From Setomelanomma holmii (lineage: Eukaryota > Ascomycota > Dothideomycetes > Pleosporales > Phaeosphaeriaceae): DNA of 64,000 bases. The notes below the pieces were generated by a model. It made no database searches, was not told where the DNA came from, and worked only from the letters and a program-made list of their open reading frames with translations. A program made the position numbers and the translations under genes. The stretch lies in NCBI GenBank assembly GCA_010015745.1, contig ML978169.1, positions 248,001 to 312,000 on the forward strand, read 5' to 3'. Below are positions 23,510 to 35,118 of this stretch, piece after piece. The first letter of the stretch is position 1, and the number at the start of each line of letters is the position of its first letter.

Positions 23510-23954
23510 CGACCTCACTTCCTACACACAACCTATTCGCGCACCTCCAGACGAGCACCGAGCTCGTGATTCCCCTTCACATTCCCCACCCATTCATCCA
23601 CATCCCTGCCTTTAGCTATGTCACCCACAAAATTGGCGCGATTGTTCATTTTCACCTCGTTTGTTTGGCAGATTTTTGCATTGCATGGCATGGCGTTGGT
23701 ACCGGGAACAACAACACTTGTTTTGAAAGATAGCGGAAAGTAAGGATGGGCAACAATAGCAAGCGAACAGGCAGGGCTTGCGAGCTTTTCTTCTGTGTAC
23801 TATACTAGAGAAGGTTTTAATTGCATTTGAGCGGGTTGAACAGATTGAAACTCGAACCCAAACCAACATGCATCTCGTGCCCATATGTCGTCATCAAAGT
23901 GGTGCAATCACGCATCATTGAAGACCTGCCATGCGAAATATTGCTACGTGGTAT
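23510..23954. other. Convergent 3' region between nucleoporin and NPR2 genes
   Basis: About 445 nt between two stop codons. A minus-strand open frame at 23621-23884 has no family pattern and is probably chance in AT-richer 3' flank. Confidence 0.45.
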
Positions 23955-25775
23955 TTATCGCTGAATAACAAGCCCCAACCCCTCCCCTCCAATCCCCCTA
24001 ACCTTGCCCTCAACCACCCTCTCCGGAGTCTGTAACTCGGTACATATCTCGTCGAAGCAATGCATCCCATCCAAAAACTTGAGCAACGGCAATCCATTCT
24101 GCCGCTCCTGCTCGCTCGGCAGAATACTATCGAATGCAGGGACGTCTTGTTTCGCAGTGACCTGCGGGTTCAAACTCGTCGTGCTCGCTACACTCGGTCT
24201 GTGCAGCGAGAATGAGGGGTGTTGTGCGTGCGCATTGTGCTGCGGTGCTTGTTGCGCATGATGCGCCATACTCGCTTGCGTATTACGTATCGTCGCGACG
24301 TCCGAGTCGCGTAAGTTGGCAGTGCTTGTTGCCGCGCTGGTTTGCAGGCTGGTTGGTGGTGCGGGGGGTAAAGTGGTGTTGAGGTTTGTGGCGATTGCGT
24401 ATTTGTGCACGCGGTAGAGGAAGCCTTTGATTATACCAAAGGTAACAAGGCGTCGGACGTCGATGCCGGAGAGCAGGTCGAGGTGGTCTAGGACCCAGTT
24501 TTTGAGGGTTAGACCTTGGCGGAGGGAGGTGTAGAGTTGGATGAGGGTCGAGTGGTCGATACGCCATTCGTCGGAGTCGGTGTCGGTTTTGGATGGCGCG
24601 TCGAGGTCGGTGGATGTGCGGACTGTAGAGTTTGCTGTGTCGCTATAGTGCGAGGCTGATGAGGAGGAACGGGAGTTTTGCTCGTCTCGGCTCGTCGAGC
24701 TTTCGCTGCCGAGTCGGATTGTGCGTGCGTCTGAGCCGATTCGTAGGCGTGGTACCCGTACGTACTGGGCGCATTCGTCTTTGATGTCGTCGTCTACGAC
24801 GAAGCCGCCGATTTCGGCTGTGCATGCATATATTGCGCCAAAGCTAAAGATGTCGAGCAAGACGAGGCATCCATAGTACACCAGATGCTGTATTGCTCTC
24901 CGTGTCAGCGAGAGATCTGTGTCCGCCAACTGGGCTATTCTGGATATGCTGTTTATGCCATTGATATATGGTAGCACACGATTGAGTGTCAGGTCTGATG
25001 AGACAGGAGTCTGGAGGCTGGACAGTGAGATTGTAAGGAGAGGCACCTGATGTGCGAGGATAGGCGGTGGAGGCGGTCGTGTAGGGAACAGCTTCAGGTT
25101 GATAGTATTGGAGTCATCTATGCTCTGTCAGCGATACATCGCGTCAAGGCGCAAGCACAACTCACCGATCGGTATCATGCATTCAGCATAATTATTGAGG
25201 TCTTCCAGTACCATCTCACACAGCGCATACACCTTACTACCTCCACCAATGCCAAACGCACTATGATCTTCATCATCCTTGCCCATGCCCATCTTCACAT
25301 CATCTTCCCAAACACCCACCTCTTCCCTGCTCAAGAAACCACCCTGCTCTTCCAAGCCTCTCAACAGTCTGCCCAATTTCCTCACGACTTCGCCATAGCA
25401 CGCCCAGTCCACCTCGCTCTCGCCAATGACGATCGCAAAATTGAATATGAACTCATTCCTGCTGTATTTACCCTCCCGTATGCACACCGGATATCCAATT
25501 ACGCGGTGGTGATTTACGCAAAACGTGAGCAGGCGGTCACAGAACTGCTGTGTCGGGATGAGATATTGTGTTATGGACGAGTATTTGAATAACGGCTCGG
25601 GAAGCGCAGACGGGGACTTGGATTCGGTTATGCTGCCTGAGGGCACCTGGTGCAGGACGCGTGAACCTGTGGTGACGTTAGCACTGCGTTGCCTGAGTGG
25701 TGGGATTGCGGGCAATGTACCCTTCTCATGGTGGAAGCGCGTGTAGAAGATGGCTTCAATCGCGCGCCCAGGCAT
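23955..25775 (-). CDS. NPR2: Npr2, nitrogen permease regulator 2 (SEACIT/GATOR1 subunit)
   Basis: Npr2 works with Npr3 and Iml1 in the SEACIT (GATOR1) complex on the vacuole, inhibiting TORC1 when amino acids are scarce. The N terminus has the family AIFYTRFHHEKG and SRVLHQVP segments, joined if an intron at 25667-25720 is removed. A second intron at 25118-25165 joins ECMIPI to DDSNTINLKLFP. The longin-like N-terminal domain continues with the FNFAIVIG segment, then the SDLTLNRVLPYINGINSI segment and the C-terminal winged-helix-type region (LRQGLTLKNWV, VRRLVTFGIIKGFLYRVHKY, FDEICTEL). Two low-complexity Ser/Thr and His/Gln loops are inserted, as is common in filamentous fungi. The intron at 25667-25720 is 54 nt and free of stops, so retention would only add 18 residues. 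Confidence 0.92.
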
Positions 25776-26604
25776 TGAAGTTTGTCAAGGCAGCAATGCT
25801 TGTGGAGAACTACATGCTGTGGTGTACAAGAGACGGTTGGCAGTGTGGGCGCGTGAACTGTGGTTCGCATGACTCGCGTGAGATCGGCTCACCTCATCGT
25901 TCTTGGCGGAGCTTCCATCTCCACGAAACACTACTGTTTATGCCACGGCAGTTTCGTTTTATTTAACATCTGTGTGCCACGTTCATAGAATTATCGAAGA
26001 AGCCTTCTTCGACAGTTTATCACCTGTCCATCGAGGCTGCATCCCTCCACGAGCCGCGCCTGCTGCAGGTGGGGAACATACAGGACATCACCACGAGGAA
26101 ATGAGCCGGATGAAGAGCACAATACGCATGCAAAAGCCACGAAACTCGGACACACACCCAAGCTAAGCAGCAGCAGCTCAGAGTAGTCCCGACGCTTGAT
26201 GGAGATCCAAAGCCAGCGTCCCTGAGCGTCATCCTTACAATATTGCTCAGTCAAGCGCCGATATATGTCACAGTCCGCGGCGATTCTTTCACATACGACC
26301 ATAGGACGATGAAAACAGGTTCTCCTGCTCGACCCGCCGTCTCTCGTGGTACCGTTTTGAGGACGCCGTGATACGCCTTCCCGTTTTCGGTATTCACGCG
26401 TCTCAATGAGCTAAGCCTACTGTGGATGTATCTACTCTGTGTTCGCAAGAACACCAAATCAGATAACAAGGTTCAGCCCCTGGAGTTGTTGCCAAAATGC
26501 CGACTGCCAATTATCTATTGTTGCCTGCGCCTCTCATATCTGCTGTCTCTGCCACTCGGCAAGCTCCAGTCAACCTTTAGGAAAGATCGTACGCAAAACA
26601 CGAT
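25776..26604. other. Region upstream of NPR2; no secure gene
   Basis: About 830 nt that should contain the NPR2 promoter (minus strand). Short open frames on both strands overlap and show no family pattern. Confidence 0.4.
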
Positions 26605-27279
26605 ATGCGGAGAGCAGCCAGGCTCGTCAACCTTGAGGGCCTGAAGAAGCTGGTTCAGGAAGAGATTGCGCCGCAGCCTCCAAGCTCTGAAGACATCAAG
26701 GGGTTGTTGATCAAGTCCAGCTTTGACGCATATGATTTCACCATGAAGCAATGATTGGAGTAAGTATCGTCTAGGTTCTCAGAGCACGTACTGCAAAAGC
26801 CAATGCTTGAAAATTGATTCATGGAAGCCCCTACGGTCTATCAAATCAAACCCTTCCTTGAATACTCCGCGCAAACCAGTACTAGTCTCCTAGAGGATCG
26901 AATCACTGATACGACACTCATCCATCGTTTCAACAAGTTGAAATGAAACGTGCGATCAAGCTCCACACGTATCATCAATACACCAGCACACAGACTCAAG
27001 AAATCCTCAAGTTCGTCTCCAAGGAACTTGTCCCAGGAAGGTTTCTGTCAACGTGCGCTCGCCCAAAATCAATCGCGCTGTGTAGATGGCCCTAAAGGTC
27101 TGTTGATGGACCACGAGCCCTTGCTCTGTAGGAGCAGAGTCCGCGAACCAAGCGATGGCCGTTGCTCCTCCACCGTACGTCATCCTGGTCAGTTTGTCTC
27201 AAGACTGATCAGTCTGTCCGAGGAGGATGCGGCCGCAAGGGCGATAATATTGGCGAAGGACGAATTCGCTCACAGCTAG
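26605..27279 (+). pseudogene. Chain of gene-like peptide segments, probably a degraded gene
   Basis: Several adjacent plus-strand segments have protein-like composition but are broken by stops or frame changes. They are 26605-26754 (EGLKKLVQEEIAPQPPSSED, ending in TMKQ), 26821-26946 (YQIKPFLEYSAQTSTSLLED and LIHRFNKLK), 26943-27095 (HQYTSTQTQEILKFVSKEL) and the end of a frame closing at 27279 (ISLSEEDAAARAIILAKDEF). The first, second and fourth share one frame; the third does not. A GTAAGT donor at 26758 comes just after the first stop. I do not recognise the family. It may be a decayed gene or a real multi-exon gene that I cannot splice. Confidence 0.3.
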
Positions 27280-27281
27280 CT

Positions 27282-30200
27282 TCAGTTGCCAGACGATGAA
27301 GTGGAGTTCGAAATTTCGCCTGTGCCTGCAGCTTTCTCGCGCCTCTTATCGCGCTTCGTCTCCTCCTCTTTAAGGAGCTTCTCAAGTGCCTTGAAGTTGA
27401 CTGGCTTGGTCATAAAATGGTCTATCCCGGAGTTCCAAGCCTCTAGCTTCGCGCTCGCGGACGCCAAACCTGTCAGAGCAACAATGCAGCAACGTTGGAT
27501 GTTGTACTCTTTCTCGTACTGTCGGATTGCTCGAGTTGCTGACATGCCATCCATGACAGGCATAGACATATCTGTGAAAGATAGTCAGAATCTACAATTG
27601 CATGCCGTGTGAGGAGGCAGCTCACCCATAAGGATGACATCAAATTGCACCTGCGCTGACTGGTACACGCGAAGGGCTTCGAGGCCATTCTGTGCTTCAA
27701 CGTACTCAAGCCTGTATTTCTTCACGAAGGCTACCAGAAGCTGCGACCCGTTAGCTTAACGTTGAGGAATTAGTATGTTTGTGGTAATGAACAGACCCTA
27801 CGGTTGATCGCGTTATCGTCCGTGATGAGAATGTTCGACGTCGCGCTGACTGATTTGCCGGGTATTGTGAGTTTTGGGCGAATGGGAAGCGCACGCTTTT
27901 CAACAGCAGGCGGTCCGGCAGCTAGTGTCGAGTTTTCTAGAGATGCTGGAAGTGGTGACGAAGTAGCCATGGCCTTATCCGTCTGATGCCAGTGAGGCTG
28001 ATTCAGAAGTGGCGGCATCTCAAGTGGCGGGGAAGAGAAGATCGGCATGGGAGAATGGGCCGGACGGGGAGAGAGCGTTGTCGACTCCTCCACGAGTGGC
28101 GACTGTGACGACGACTGTGTGAGGTCAACTGTGAAAGTATGGTTAGGACTGGAATCTCGCTGTACGTTCTCGTCCAGATGTTCGAATCGGTCCAGACATT
28201 TGTTCAGCACATGAGCTAATTTGTACGGTCCAAGTCTGATTTCTGTAAGCGAAAGACATTTCATAACGTTCAGAATATACTAACGGCTGGGTCATAATCT
28301 CGACCACTGATTCCTTGTTCTTAACGCGGACATCGGAACGTAGTGTTACCGCCTCGAGCGCGTCGAGCGCAACGAAAATAGTCACTGGTGCTTTTGAGGC
28401 TTTGGTATTAGCTCTTCGGGCCCGGATAGAGGCGAGGTAATCGAAAGATGGTTCCGGGCAGATAACAAGATCGCAGTTATTGCCCTCCCATTTCGTTGTT
28501 TGAATGACGTCCATCTTCAGATGGTCGGTCAGAGTCGTCTTCAACGCCCTCGTGAACTTCGCGAAACCCTCAGCATTCTGCGGCTCATCCACGATGTCCT
28601 GATCAGCTTCGGCCCTATGCAATATGCACACTTTGCGGCCGTTCAAGCGCGGTAGCCAGTCAAGGTACTCGTTCCGTTGGGGAAGAGCAATTTGTGTCGT
28701 CTCCGGTCTGATCAAAGATAGCTTAACAGTAATCTTAGTACCAAAGGTATGGTCACTACTGACTTCAATCTTCCCACCATTCGTTTCAATGATCTGCCGG
28801 ACAATGCTCAGCCCTAGTCCGACTCCCGAACTGTGGGGGTTCTCTTGTGAGAATGGTTGGAATGCTTTATTAGCGAGGAAGGCAGGACTCATGCCACTAC
28901 CTGTATCGGTGACGGTGAGCGTGATTGTGGTGGCTGAACCGGTGGTTCTGGCTATATCTGTAGCGTGTAGCGATACAGTGATGTGTCCTGTCTGAGTGTA
29001 CTTGATGGCATTACCAAAGAGACTGCGACTTTGTTAGCGCATCTGGCACAATGATCGATGCAGTTGCACTTACTTCATGACAGTCCTTTTCCAGGACCCT
29101 ACAGGAAAACAGTAGATCCAATCATGTTCGTGGCTGACATCCAATATCATATAGCATGTTTTGCGCTTAGTTGTGATATCAGAGATCTCGGTGTGGGCCG
29201 AATTGCTCGTCGTCGATTCTGTCGGTGACACAGGTGCGTTTTTCGAGCTCATGATTGGAAGAAATGATGACCCAGCAAAGACAGCTTCCACGACCTCTTC
29301 GGTGGCTATACCCAAATCGAATGCCGGATCTCGTAATGTACGCCGCGTCTTGAGAGGTTTGGATGACAGTCGAACAGTCTTCGTATTCTTGAGTCGTCTG
29401 GTAGACACATTCTTGATGCCCTCGCTCATCTTCGAATAGTCCATGACGTGATTGATCGTATCGAGCAGTGTTTGGCCACAACTGTTCAAAGAGTTGAGCA
29501 TGCTGGTTTGGAAGGTGTCGAGTGGGGTGTCTTTGATGAACTCCAATGTACCGAGAATACCGTGCAGAGGCGATCGTAGTTCATGTGAAATGGAAGAAAC
29601 GAAAGTGGTCTTCTGTTGGTTCAGCAACACAGCATCCAATCTGGACAATTCTCGCATGATCGAGTGACTGAAAATATTGAAGTAAGCCAAGTCCACCGAG
29701 ACTGAGAGCAATCGATCTATACTGTTGGTCCAACAAAGGCAACCGGCGAACCACCTTGATCTTTCGTAATCCCAGAAAGGCACAAATGCCACACTTCGTG
29801 CGCCTGGCAGCAACTCAGAGATGGCCTTGGAGCTTCTAGATGCTCGGGCCTGTCTTTTTGTGGCTACGGGCCGTGGATTATCACCGCCGGGTAGATATTC
29901 CTCGTGAGAGTTGCTTGCTGAGCACGAATCGTCCGTTGAAGACATAGAAACGCCCTTAGCAGTATAGTTAAACACCTTTCCGTGGGGATATTCGCGCAAT
30001 AAGCGGGCCAAGTTGGTCTCAGCGAGAGAAACAACCCCCGGTGTTCCGTCTGCGTTCACGACAGGTCTCGATGGCGCGGCTCCGAGTACTCCACACTTCT
30101 TCGACGAAGAGGAGCTCGCATTCTTTTTGGCATGGCTGCTTTGTGAACTACTGTCCTCGCTCGACTCGGTATTTGAATTGGGCCCTGCAGAATCCGAAAG

Positions 30201-31382
30201 GTTGTAGCTGAGACGTTCGCGCTCTGAAGCTGCTGGATTTTGGCGATGTCCGGTTGCTGCAATAGATGCGTCGAGAATTATGACTCCATCTAGTTCGCTG
30301 GACGCAAGCATAACATTAGCGGCTCGGGCGAACATCGATCTCGAGTTTGTCGGCAAGATGGTGTCTTGTAGAGCTCGCAGCGACGCGTTACGTGTGGAGC
30401 TTGCGCGCACGGTATCCGAAGCAGTTGACAATTGTTGTTTATTTTGCCTCTGTCCAGATCCTTGCGAGCCTGCTTGTGATGCCTGTGAAGCAGCATGAGC
30501 TGTCCCTGGCGCCTGCGATTGAGTGGGTTTCTCTGTAGGCGCATCGTGCGTAAACCTTGGCTCTGCATCGGAACCAAAAGAAGTCGATGAAGTTGTTGTC
30601 GGTGAGCGTGGTTCTGAGCCAGATTGATCGGTAATGTCGAATGGCAGCAGCGCAGACGCACCTTCTGCGAAAGAGATGAGACCGCGAGTGAGTTTTTCGC
30701 CGCGCTTGAACCGATCCCTGATTGTGTAATTGCCTAGGTACTCGACAACAGTGGCTGCGAGATCCTCAAGGTAAGTCATGTCCTCATCTGGGACACCTAC
30801 TGGTCTAGGCTCATCATCGAACACAGACAACGCGCCAACAATAGCGCCGTGCGGGGTGACAAGAGCTGCTCCGGCATAGAATCGTACGCGTGGACCGTCT
30901 CGAACATATGTGCGTTGTGCGTGTCCATCGCTGTCAAGAAGGTCTTTGTTAACAACGGATGTTCCTTCGCCAGCGGCAAGGTCTCCGGTGTCCAATCCCA
31001 AGACCTGTTCGCAAACACCCCAACTTCGAGGGACGCTCACACTGCCCAGCCACAGAGCGCTGGCCCCGTTACCAGGCGGGTCTCCTGTGCGCAGTGAAGT
31101 TCGAGGCGTCGCCTCTGCCAGAATATGCTGGCTTGTGTCGTCTATCAGCGAGACCAAGGCTCGCTGCGCGTTCATGCGCAGGGCTGCCAGCTGGCACAGC
31201 GCAGTGAGGGTCGAGTCTGTCGAGGGTCTCGCCTGGTGGTCCGTAGGTAGTTGGGATGTCTCTGGCCCGGCGGCCAGCTCGTCCAGGCGTGGTAGGTCAC
31301 GGTAGGCGGCGACATACTGGAGGACCTCGCGCTCTCTCTTCTTCTCTGAGAGAGCCTTGATGCGCGACGGCGGGCGACTCAT
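27282..31382 (-). CDS. GAF-domain hybrid histidine kinase with C-terminal receiver
   Basis: This is a cytosolic two-component sensor that should autophosphorylate and pass phosphate through its own receiver to an Ypd1-type protein and then Skn7/Ssk1-like regulators. Exons are joined by introns at 29023-29073, 28236-28284, 27741-27796 and 27572-27625, all restoring conserved motifs. In order, I see a GAF-like domain (ALCQLAALRMNAQRALVSLI through GALSVFDDEPRP), a long Ser-rich linker, the H-box SSISHELRSPLHGILG, the N-box GNAIKYT, VTDTGSGMS, the F-box AFQPFSQ and GVGLGLSIVRQ. The receiver follows with the acidic pair ITDD, the phospho-acceptor Asp in VILMDMSMPVMDG and the Lys in MTKPVN. All catalytic residues are present. 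I chose the ATG at 31382 over 31436, because conserved-looking sequence begins MSRPPSRIKAL. I do not assign a hybrid-kinase group. Confidence 0.92.
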
Positions 31383-31939
31383 GGGAACTACAACTTCGGG
31401 CTGACAAACATGGGGTAAGACAGACAATCCCCTCACGCCCTATGCTCTGCAAGCGACGGCACCAGACTCTTAGGGTTGGAAGTGCGTCAAGAGTGTCAAG
31501 CAGCTGTGCCCTCTCAGTTTTGCACCGTTTTCGCCCCCGCCGGCATCGTGCAAATGCAGCTACTGGTTAGGGGCTAGGACGGTGCGAGTCTAGATCGCCC
31601 TTGCCCTTATACATGGGATTTGAAATCGCCATGCCTAGCACTTTTAGAATCCGTCTGGCAATTCTGAATTGACTATACTGTGTCCGCACATCAAGTGCAC
31701 GCGAACCCTAAATGCGCGCGAATCACCACAACAGGCCACACAGGATTGAAGCTGTAGCGCCAGACGCAATGGGTACTATAACAAGGAACCTAAACGGAGT
31801 GTTCTGTTGACCTATGCGACAAACTTTTACGTCAATAATCTCTTGGTAGACGTATTTTGCGACCTTGCGCTTGCTTCTGGAAAGCTTCTGTGTAGGTTTT
31901 GTGGGGCCACAGGCTTGCTGACCCCGCTTTCTGTGAGCC
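31383..31939. other. Upstream region of the histidine kinase gene
   Basis: About 560 nt with the kinase promoter on the minus strand. Open frames around 31807-32097 are out of frame with the PAS-like segment that follows and look like shadows. Confidence 0.4.
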
Positions 31940-32638
31940 TTGCGTTCGCCGACTTCCTTAGTCTTCTCAGCCTTCCGTCTGTCACTCTCTTTCTATCACC
32001 TTGTACTGGAGAGGCTGCAAGACTTTCTGCACGTTTTGTCACCAGAGAGGCGGATCCTACATGCTTCGCTGTCATGCAAGGCCGTTACAGGGTTTGAGCC
32101 GACTGAGCTTGAGGGCTGCTTTGTGAGCGCATTTATCCATCACGACGACTACGAAACATTCATCAATGCACTGGATGAATCGGTGTTATGCCACACTCCA
32201 GTGCGCTTCACCTATCTCTTTCGGAAAGCTGATTGGTCATGTACCGTTCTGGAATCAACTGGCCATGCGCATGTCAGCAACGACTCGACTCCGATATGGC
32301 CATTACAGCGCCAGACTGTTTGCCGAGGAATTTTTATAATGGCACGCCCTTATTTCAGCAACAACAGGATTCTTATCGATGCATTCTTAGAATACAAGGT
32401 TGAGAATGAACGGTTGCTCGCGTGGATGGCGGAGCTCAAATACGAGGAGCAGGCGGATCGAGCAGCCGAAGACCAAGAGTGGAAAATAATAGGAAGCGAT
32501 TCATCTACTATGCACTTTGAGGGTCGTACCTATGTGGATAATAGCAGCCTCGGTGACGCAAATCGAGCGGCGCCTCCCAGCTTCAAACAGCCTGAGCTGC
32601 TTCGCGTACTGTCACCTTCAACGTCAGTCGTACAGTGA
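31940..32638 (+). pseudogene. White Collar-2-like PAS fragment lacking the GATA zinc finger
   Basis: The frame encodes a PAS domain resembling that of fungal WC-2/LreB, the partner of the blue-light receptor WC-1: the DFLHVLSPERRILHASLS region, TGFEPTELEGCFVSAFIHHDD, the FTYLFRKAD strand, then CRGIFIMARPY and a helix EYKVENERLLAWMAELKYEE. Complete WC-2 proteins continue for more than 150 residues to a C-terminal GATA-type finger; this frame ends at 32638 after a short unrelated tail, with no CX2C pairs. The N-terminal 25 residues are also unlike the family. I therefore read it as a partial duplicate or truncated paralogue rather than the cell's working WC-2. An intact frame means a PAS-only protein cannot be excluded. 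Confidence 0.65.
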
Positions 32639-32859
32639 CACCTGAAGGCCCAAAATGACATCCTAAGCATTCCTTCTTTTAAACTACATCGTCAACATAC
32701 TGCTGTAATAAGGCGTCTATACCTTGGGACGATTGCTCTGACATAAGCAAAGCTACTCTATTACTATTTTCTTAAATGTTTGTGATCTAACAAAGAAATT
32801 GTGATCAGTAGTAGAGTGGTATGATGGAAGCAATTCGTGGCAAGTTGAGTCGAGTCCAC
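32576..32859 (+). repeat. Diverged direct repeat, copy A
   Basis: This stretch aligns over its length with copy B at about 35947-36252. The copies share CCCAGCTTCAAACAGCCTG, GCTGCTTCGCGTACT, TTTGTGAT-CAACAAAG and GATGGAAGCAA blocks, with many substitutions and small indels between. It includes the last 20 codons of the PAS fragment and its 3' flank. The in-frame stop after the shared GTACAGTGA is kept in both copies. Confidence 0.8.
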
Positions 32860-33735
32860 TAGTCAGGTGGATGACCACTGGCGAATACCCGCTGTTGTAT
32901 GTTTTTGCCATATCTTTGCACATTTTGCCTGTATACCACGCCCTCCTCTCGATCTCGGAACCTCGTATTGCCCCGTATAAGAAGAGTCAGATGGATGAAT
33001 TGACCAATCGATGTCCACATAGCGCAAAAGGTGATGTACCCGCCTGAAAAGTGGCCAAAGACGTCTCGGTCCTGGTTCTCTCTTTTTCGATCGCTTTCAA
33101 AAGTGATCCTTACAACGATATCCTAGCGTGCTTCACTGAGGCGCATAGAATCTGTTCTACCATGGGGTAATCAGTTCGCCTGTGGCCGATTCTCCAGCCT
33201 TACACATCTAGTTTTGGCAATTAGGCTTATTGGTCTGATCTCGGCGTCTCAAACATTGATCATGGTGCTCTGCTTCCAAGCGACTCCGCGCACGAAATAT
33301 AAGTCGCTTATGCCATCTAAGAGTCAGTCATGCCGAGGAGTGAGAGTTCACCTACTTAGCTTGATACTGTGGTCAAGCACTGAGCAGAACGACATCAACG
33401 ACCCTGAAATTGCTAGGACTCGGGATCTTGCGGGCTAGAACTCATCCTCACCAAGTGCAATTCGCAATGCGACAAGTGCGAGAAGCGGTAAGACTCCGGT
33501 ATTCGCAATAGTGCCAAATCATTCGAGGGACACTGATGCATATATTTGACTAGCGAGTTCAGAAACCTCAAGTTAGGCATTGTTGCAGAGCCTCACTGAG
33601 CAGAGTATTAGATTTGCGAAAACAACGATTGATTGATAATTCGAATGTGAACACAATAAGCTTCAGGAGCTCATCGTCTACGTGTAACTACTGAGCTAAA
33701 GATTGGCGCTCAGTAGTGCTCTCAACTCTATCGTT
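32860..33735. other. Intergenic sequence downstream of repeat copy A
   Basis: About 880 nt with AT-rich blocks. No gene, RNA gene or transposon end is recognisable. Confidence 0.4.
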
Positions 33736-35118
33736 TCACCAAAACCCGTCGTTGACAGCATTCGCAGAATGCTCCGTGGGAAGATCGATACTGTACTGCT
33801 CCCCAGTCCTCCAAACCACCTTGAGCTGAGAAATCACATCGCCATTGGTGACTCCCGCAATGTAAGCTAGTCTCATATCATCAGGCGTCAGAGATTCTTT
33901 GACCGGGAGTTCCCACCATGTATCACAATCATTTCGACCCGCAGTGGGCTGCTTCTGGAACCTCCTGGAATTGATGTCGACAGTAAATCTGTCTACCCAA
34001 TAACCGGAAGAGTTTCCCATTATCGTGATTCCATCGGAATCAGCGTCGAAGCCGAGCATACCGTTGCCTTGAGCGGTTCTGCCATGGAGTGCGCTCTGTA
34101 CACCGCCGTATTCCGCTTGGATGCCTTTGAGCGCACCTGCGTCCCACCACCATTGAATACCCGTCATACCACCATGTTGGAGGTACAAAGCCTTATCATT
34201 GAACCAATCGCCGGTTATCATGGCGCCACCGATCAAGTTGCACCAGTAGCGAAGTCCGGGTGTAGGCACCAGTGGGGTGTCCGGATCAGAATACTTCCAG
34301 AATCTTGTGGCGTCAAGCAGCTGGTCGAGATTGGTTGCGTAGCCACCATCTTCGGTGGAAAGGTGGAAGCGTCGATTGTTGACAAATTGGTCTCGTTGTG
34401 GTTTGATAGTGCTGGTAGGATTGGTGATCCCGTCATCCTCGGCGTCGAACTCGCCGCTGAAGCTTGAATCTATAGCATCTGAGACTGTCCAGTTATACCA
34501 TGTCCTACCACTTCCCCAGTCTGTGCCGGATCTCGTCGAGATAGTGACCTGGTCCTGACGCCATTGTAGTGCTCGAGCTCTATCTTGGGCAACCTTTTGG
34601 CTCATCTTGGTAAGGTTGTCGCGGAGCTCGATGACTGAAGCGTCGGGCGGGTCCGGATAGTCTCCAACAAGGTCATGATAGTGACGAGCTCGTTCGGCCA
34701 ATGCGGTAAGCCGGATTGTGCCGAATGCAACAAGCAATGCCACTGTGTTCTGAGGCTGATTGTCGTCGCCCCCAACCCCGGGCACTGTTGGGTTGACGAA
34801 GGCATTGTAGAACTCGCCGGAATCGCTGTACAAGGTGTTGAGGGCTGCGATTCTGTCATTTGGTGATTGAGGGTGATTGACCCTCTCGAGCGTCGCCCTC
34901 AGCTGATCTAGCTTGCCCCTGAGATCACGAATCCAGACTTCGTTCTCGATCTTGATGGTGATCTCTGCTAGCTTCGCCTGGAGATCGTCCAAGGGATTGG
35001 TCCCATCTGCTGGCCATAGCTCGCTGCACAAGAAGGCAGCGATGCTACCTATGTCAGGTATGGCTCCGAGTCCGGCGATGAAGCCATCTCTGAGGACGTT
35101 GTTGTAGCTGATGCTCAT
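33736..35118 (-). CDS. Delta-endotoxin-like N-terminal domain protein with jacalin-like C terminus
   Basis: The single-exon gene encodes 460 aa from the ATG at 35118. The N-terminal part (about residues 1-190) is helical, starting with a hydrophobic segment (GFIAGLGAIPDIGSIAAFLC) and then long amphipathic helices rich in Leu, Arg and Glu. This layout resembles the pore-forming N-terminal domain of bacterial insecticidal crystal proteins, copies of which occur in some fungi. The C-terminal part is Trp/Gly/Asp-rich beta sequence with a jacalin-like stretch (YGGVQSALHG, then GITIMGNSSGYWVDRFTVDI), suggesting carbohydrate binding. There is no signal peptide. A longer in-frame start at 35223 exists but is unlike coding sequence. 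Toxicity is not shown by sequence. It lies between two direct repeats, as if in an inserted or duplicated block. Confidence 0.7.
   Translation of the reverse strand: MSISYNNVLRDGFIAGLGAIPDIGSIAAFLCSELWPADGTNPLDDLQAKLAEITIKIENEVWIRDLRGKLDQLRATLERVNHPQSPNDRIAALNTLYSDSGEFYNAFVNPTVPGVGGDDNQPQNTVALLVAFGTIRLTALAERARHYHDLVGDYPDPPDASVIELRDNLTKMSQKVAQDRARALQWRQDQVTISTRSGTDWGSGRTWYNWTVSDAIDSSFSGEFDAEDDGITNPTSTIKPQRDQFVNNRRFHLSTEDGGYATNLDQLLDATRFWKYSDPDTPLVPTPGLRYWCNLIGGAMITGDWFNDKALYLQHGGMTGIQWWWDAGALKGIQAEYGGVQSALHGRTAQGNGMLGFDADSDGITIMGNSSGYWVDRFTVDINSRRFQKQPTAGRNDCDTWWELPVKESLTPDDMRLAYIAGVTNGDVISQLKVVWRTGEQYSIDLPTEHSANAVNDGFW

Noticed and set aside
20600..23600. Long antisense and alternate-frame ORFs over the nucleoporin gene
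   Set aside because: They are shadows created by the GC-rich repetitive FG coding sequence.
23621..23884. Minus-strand 87-aa frame in the nucleoporin 3' flank
   Set aside because: It has no family pattern and lies between two convergent gene ends.
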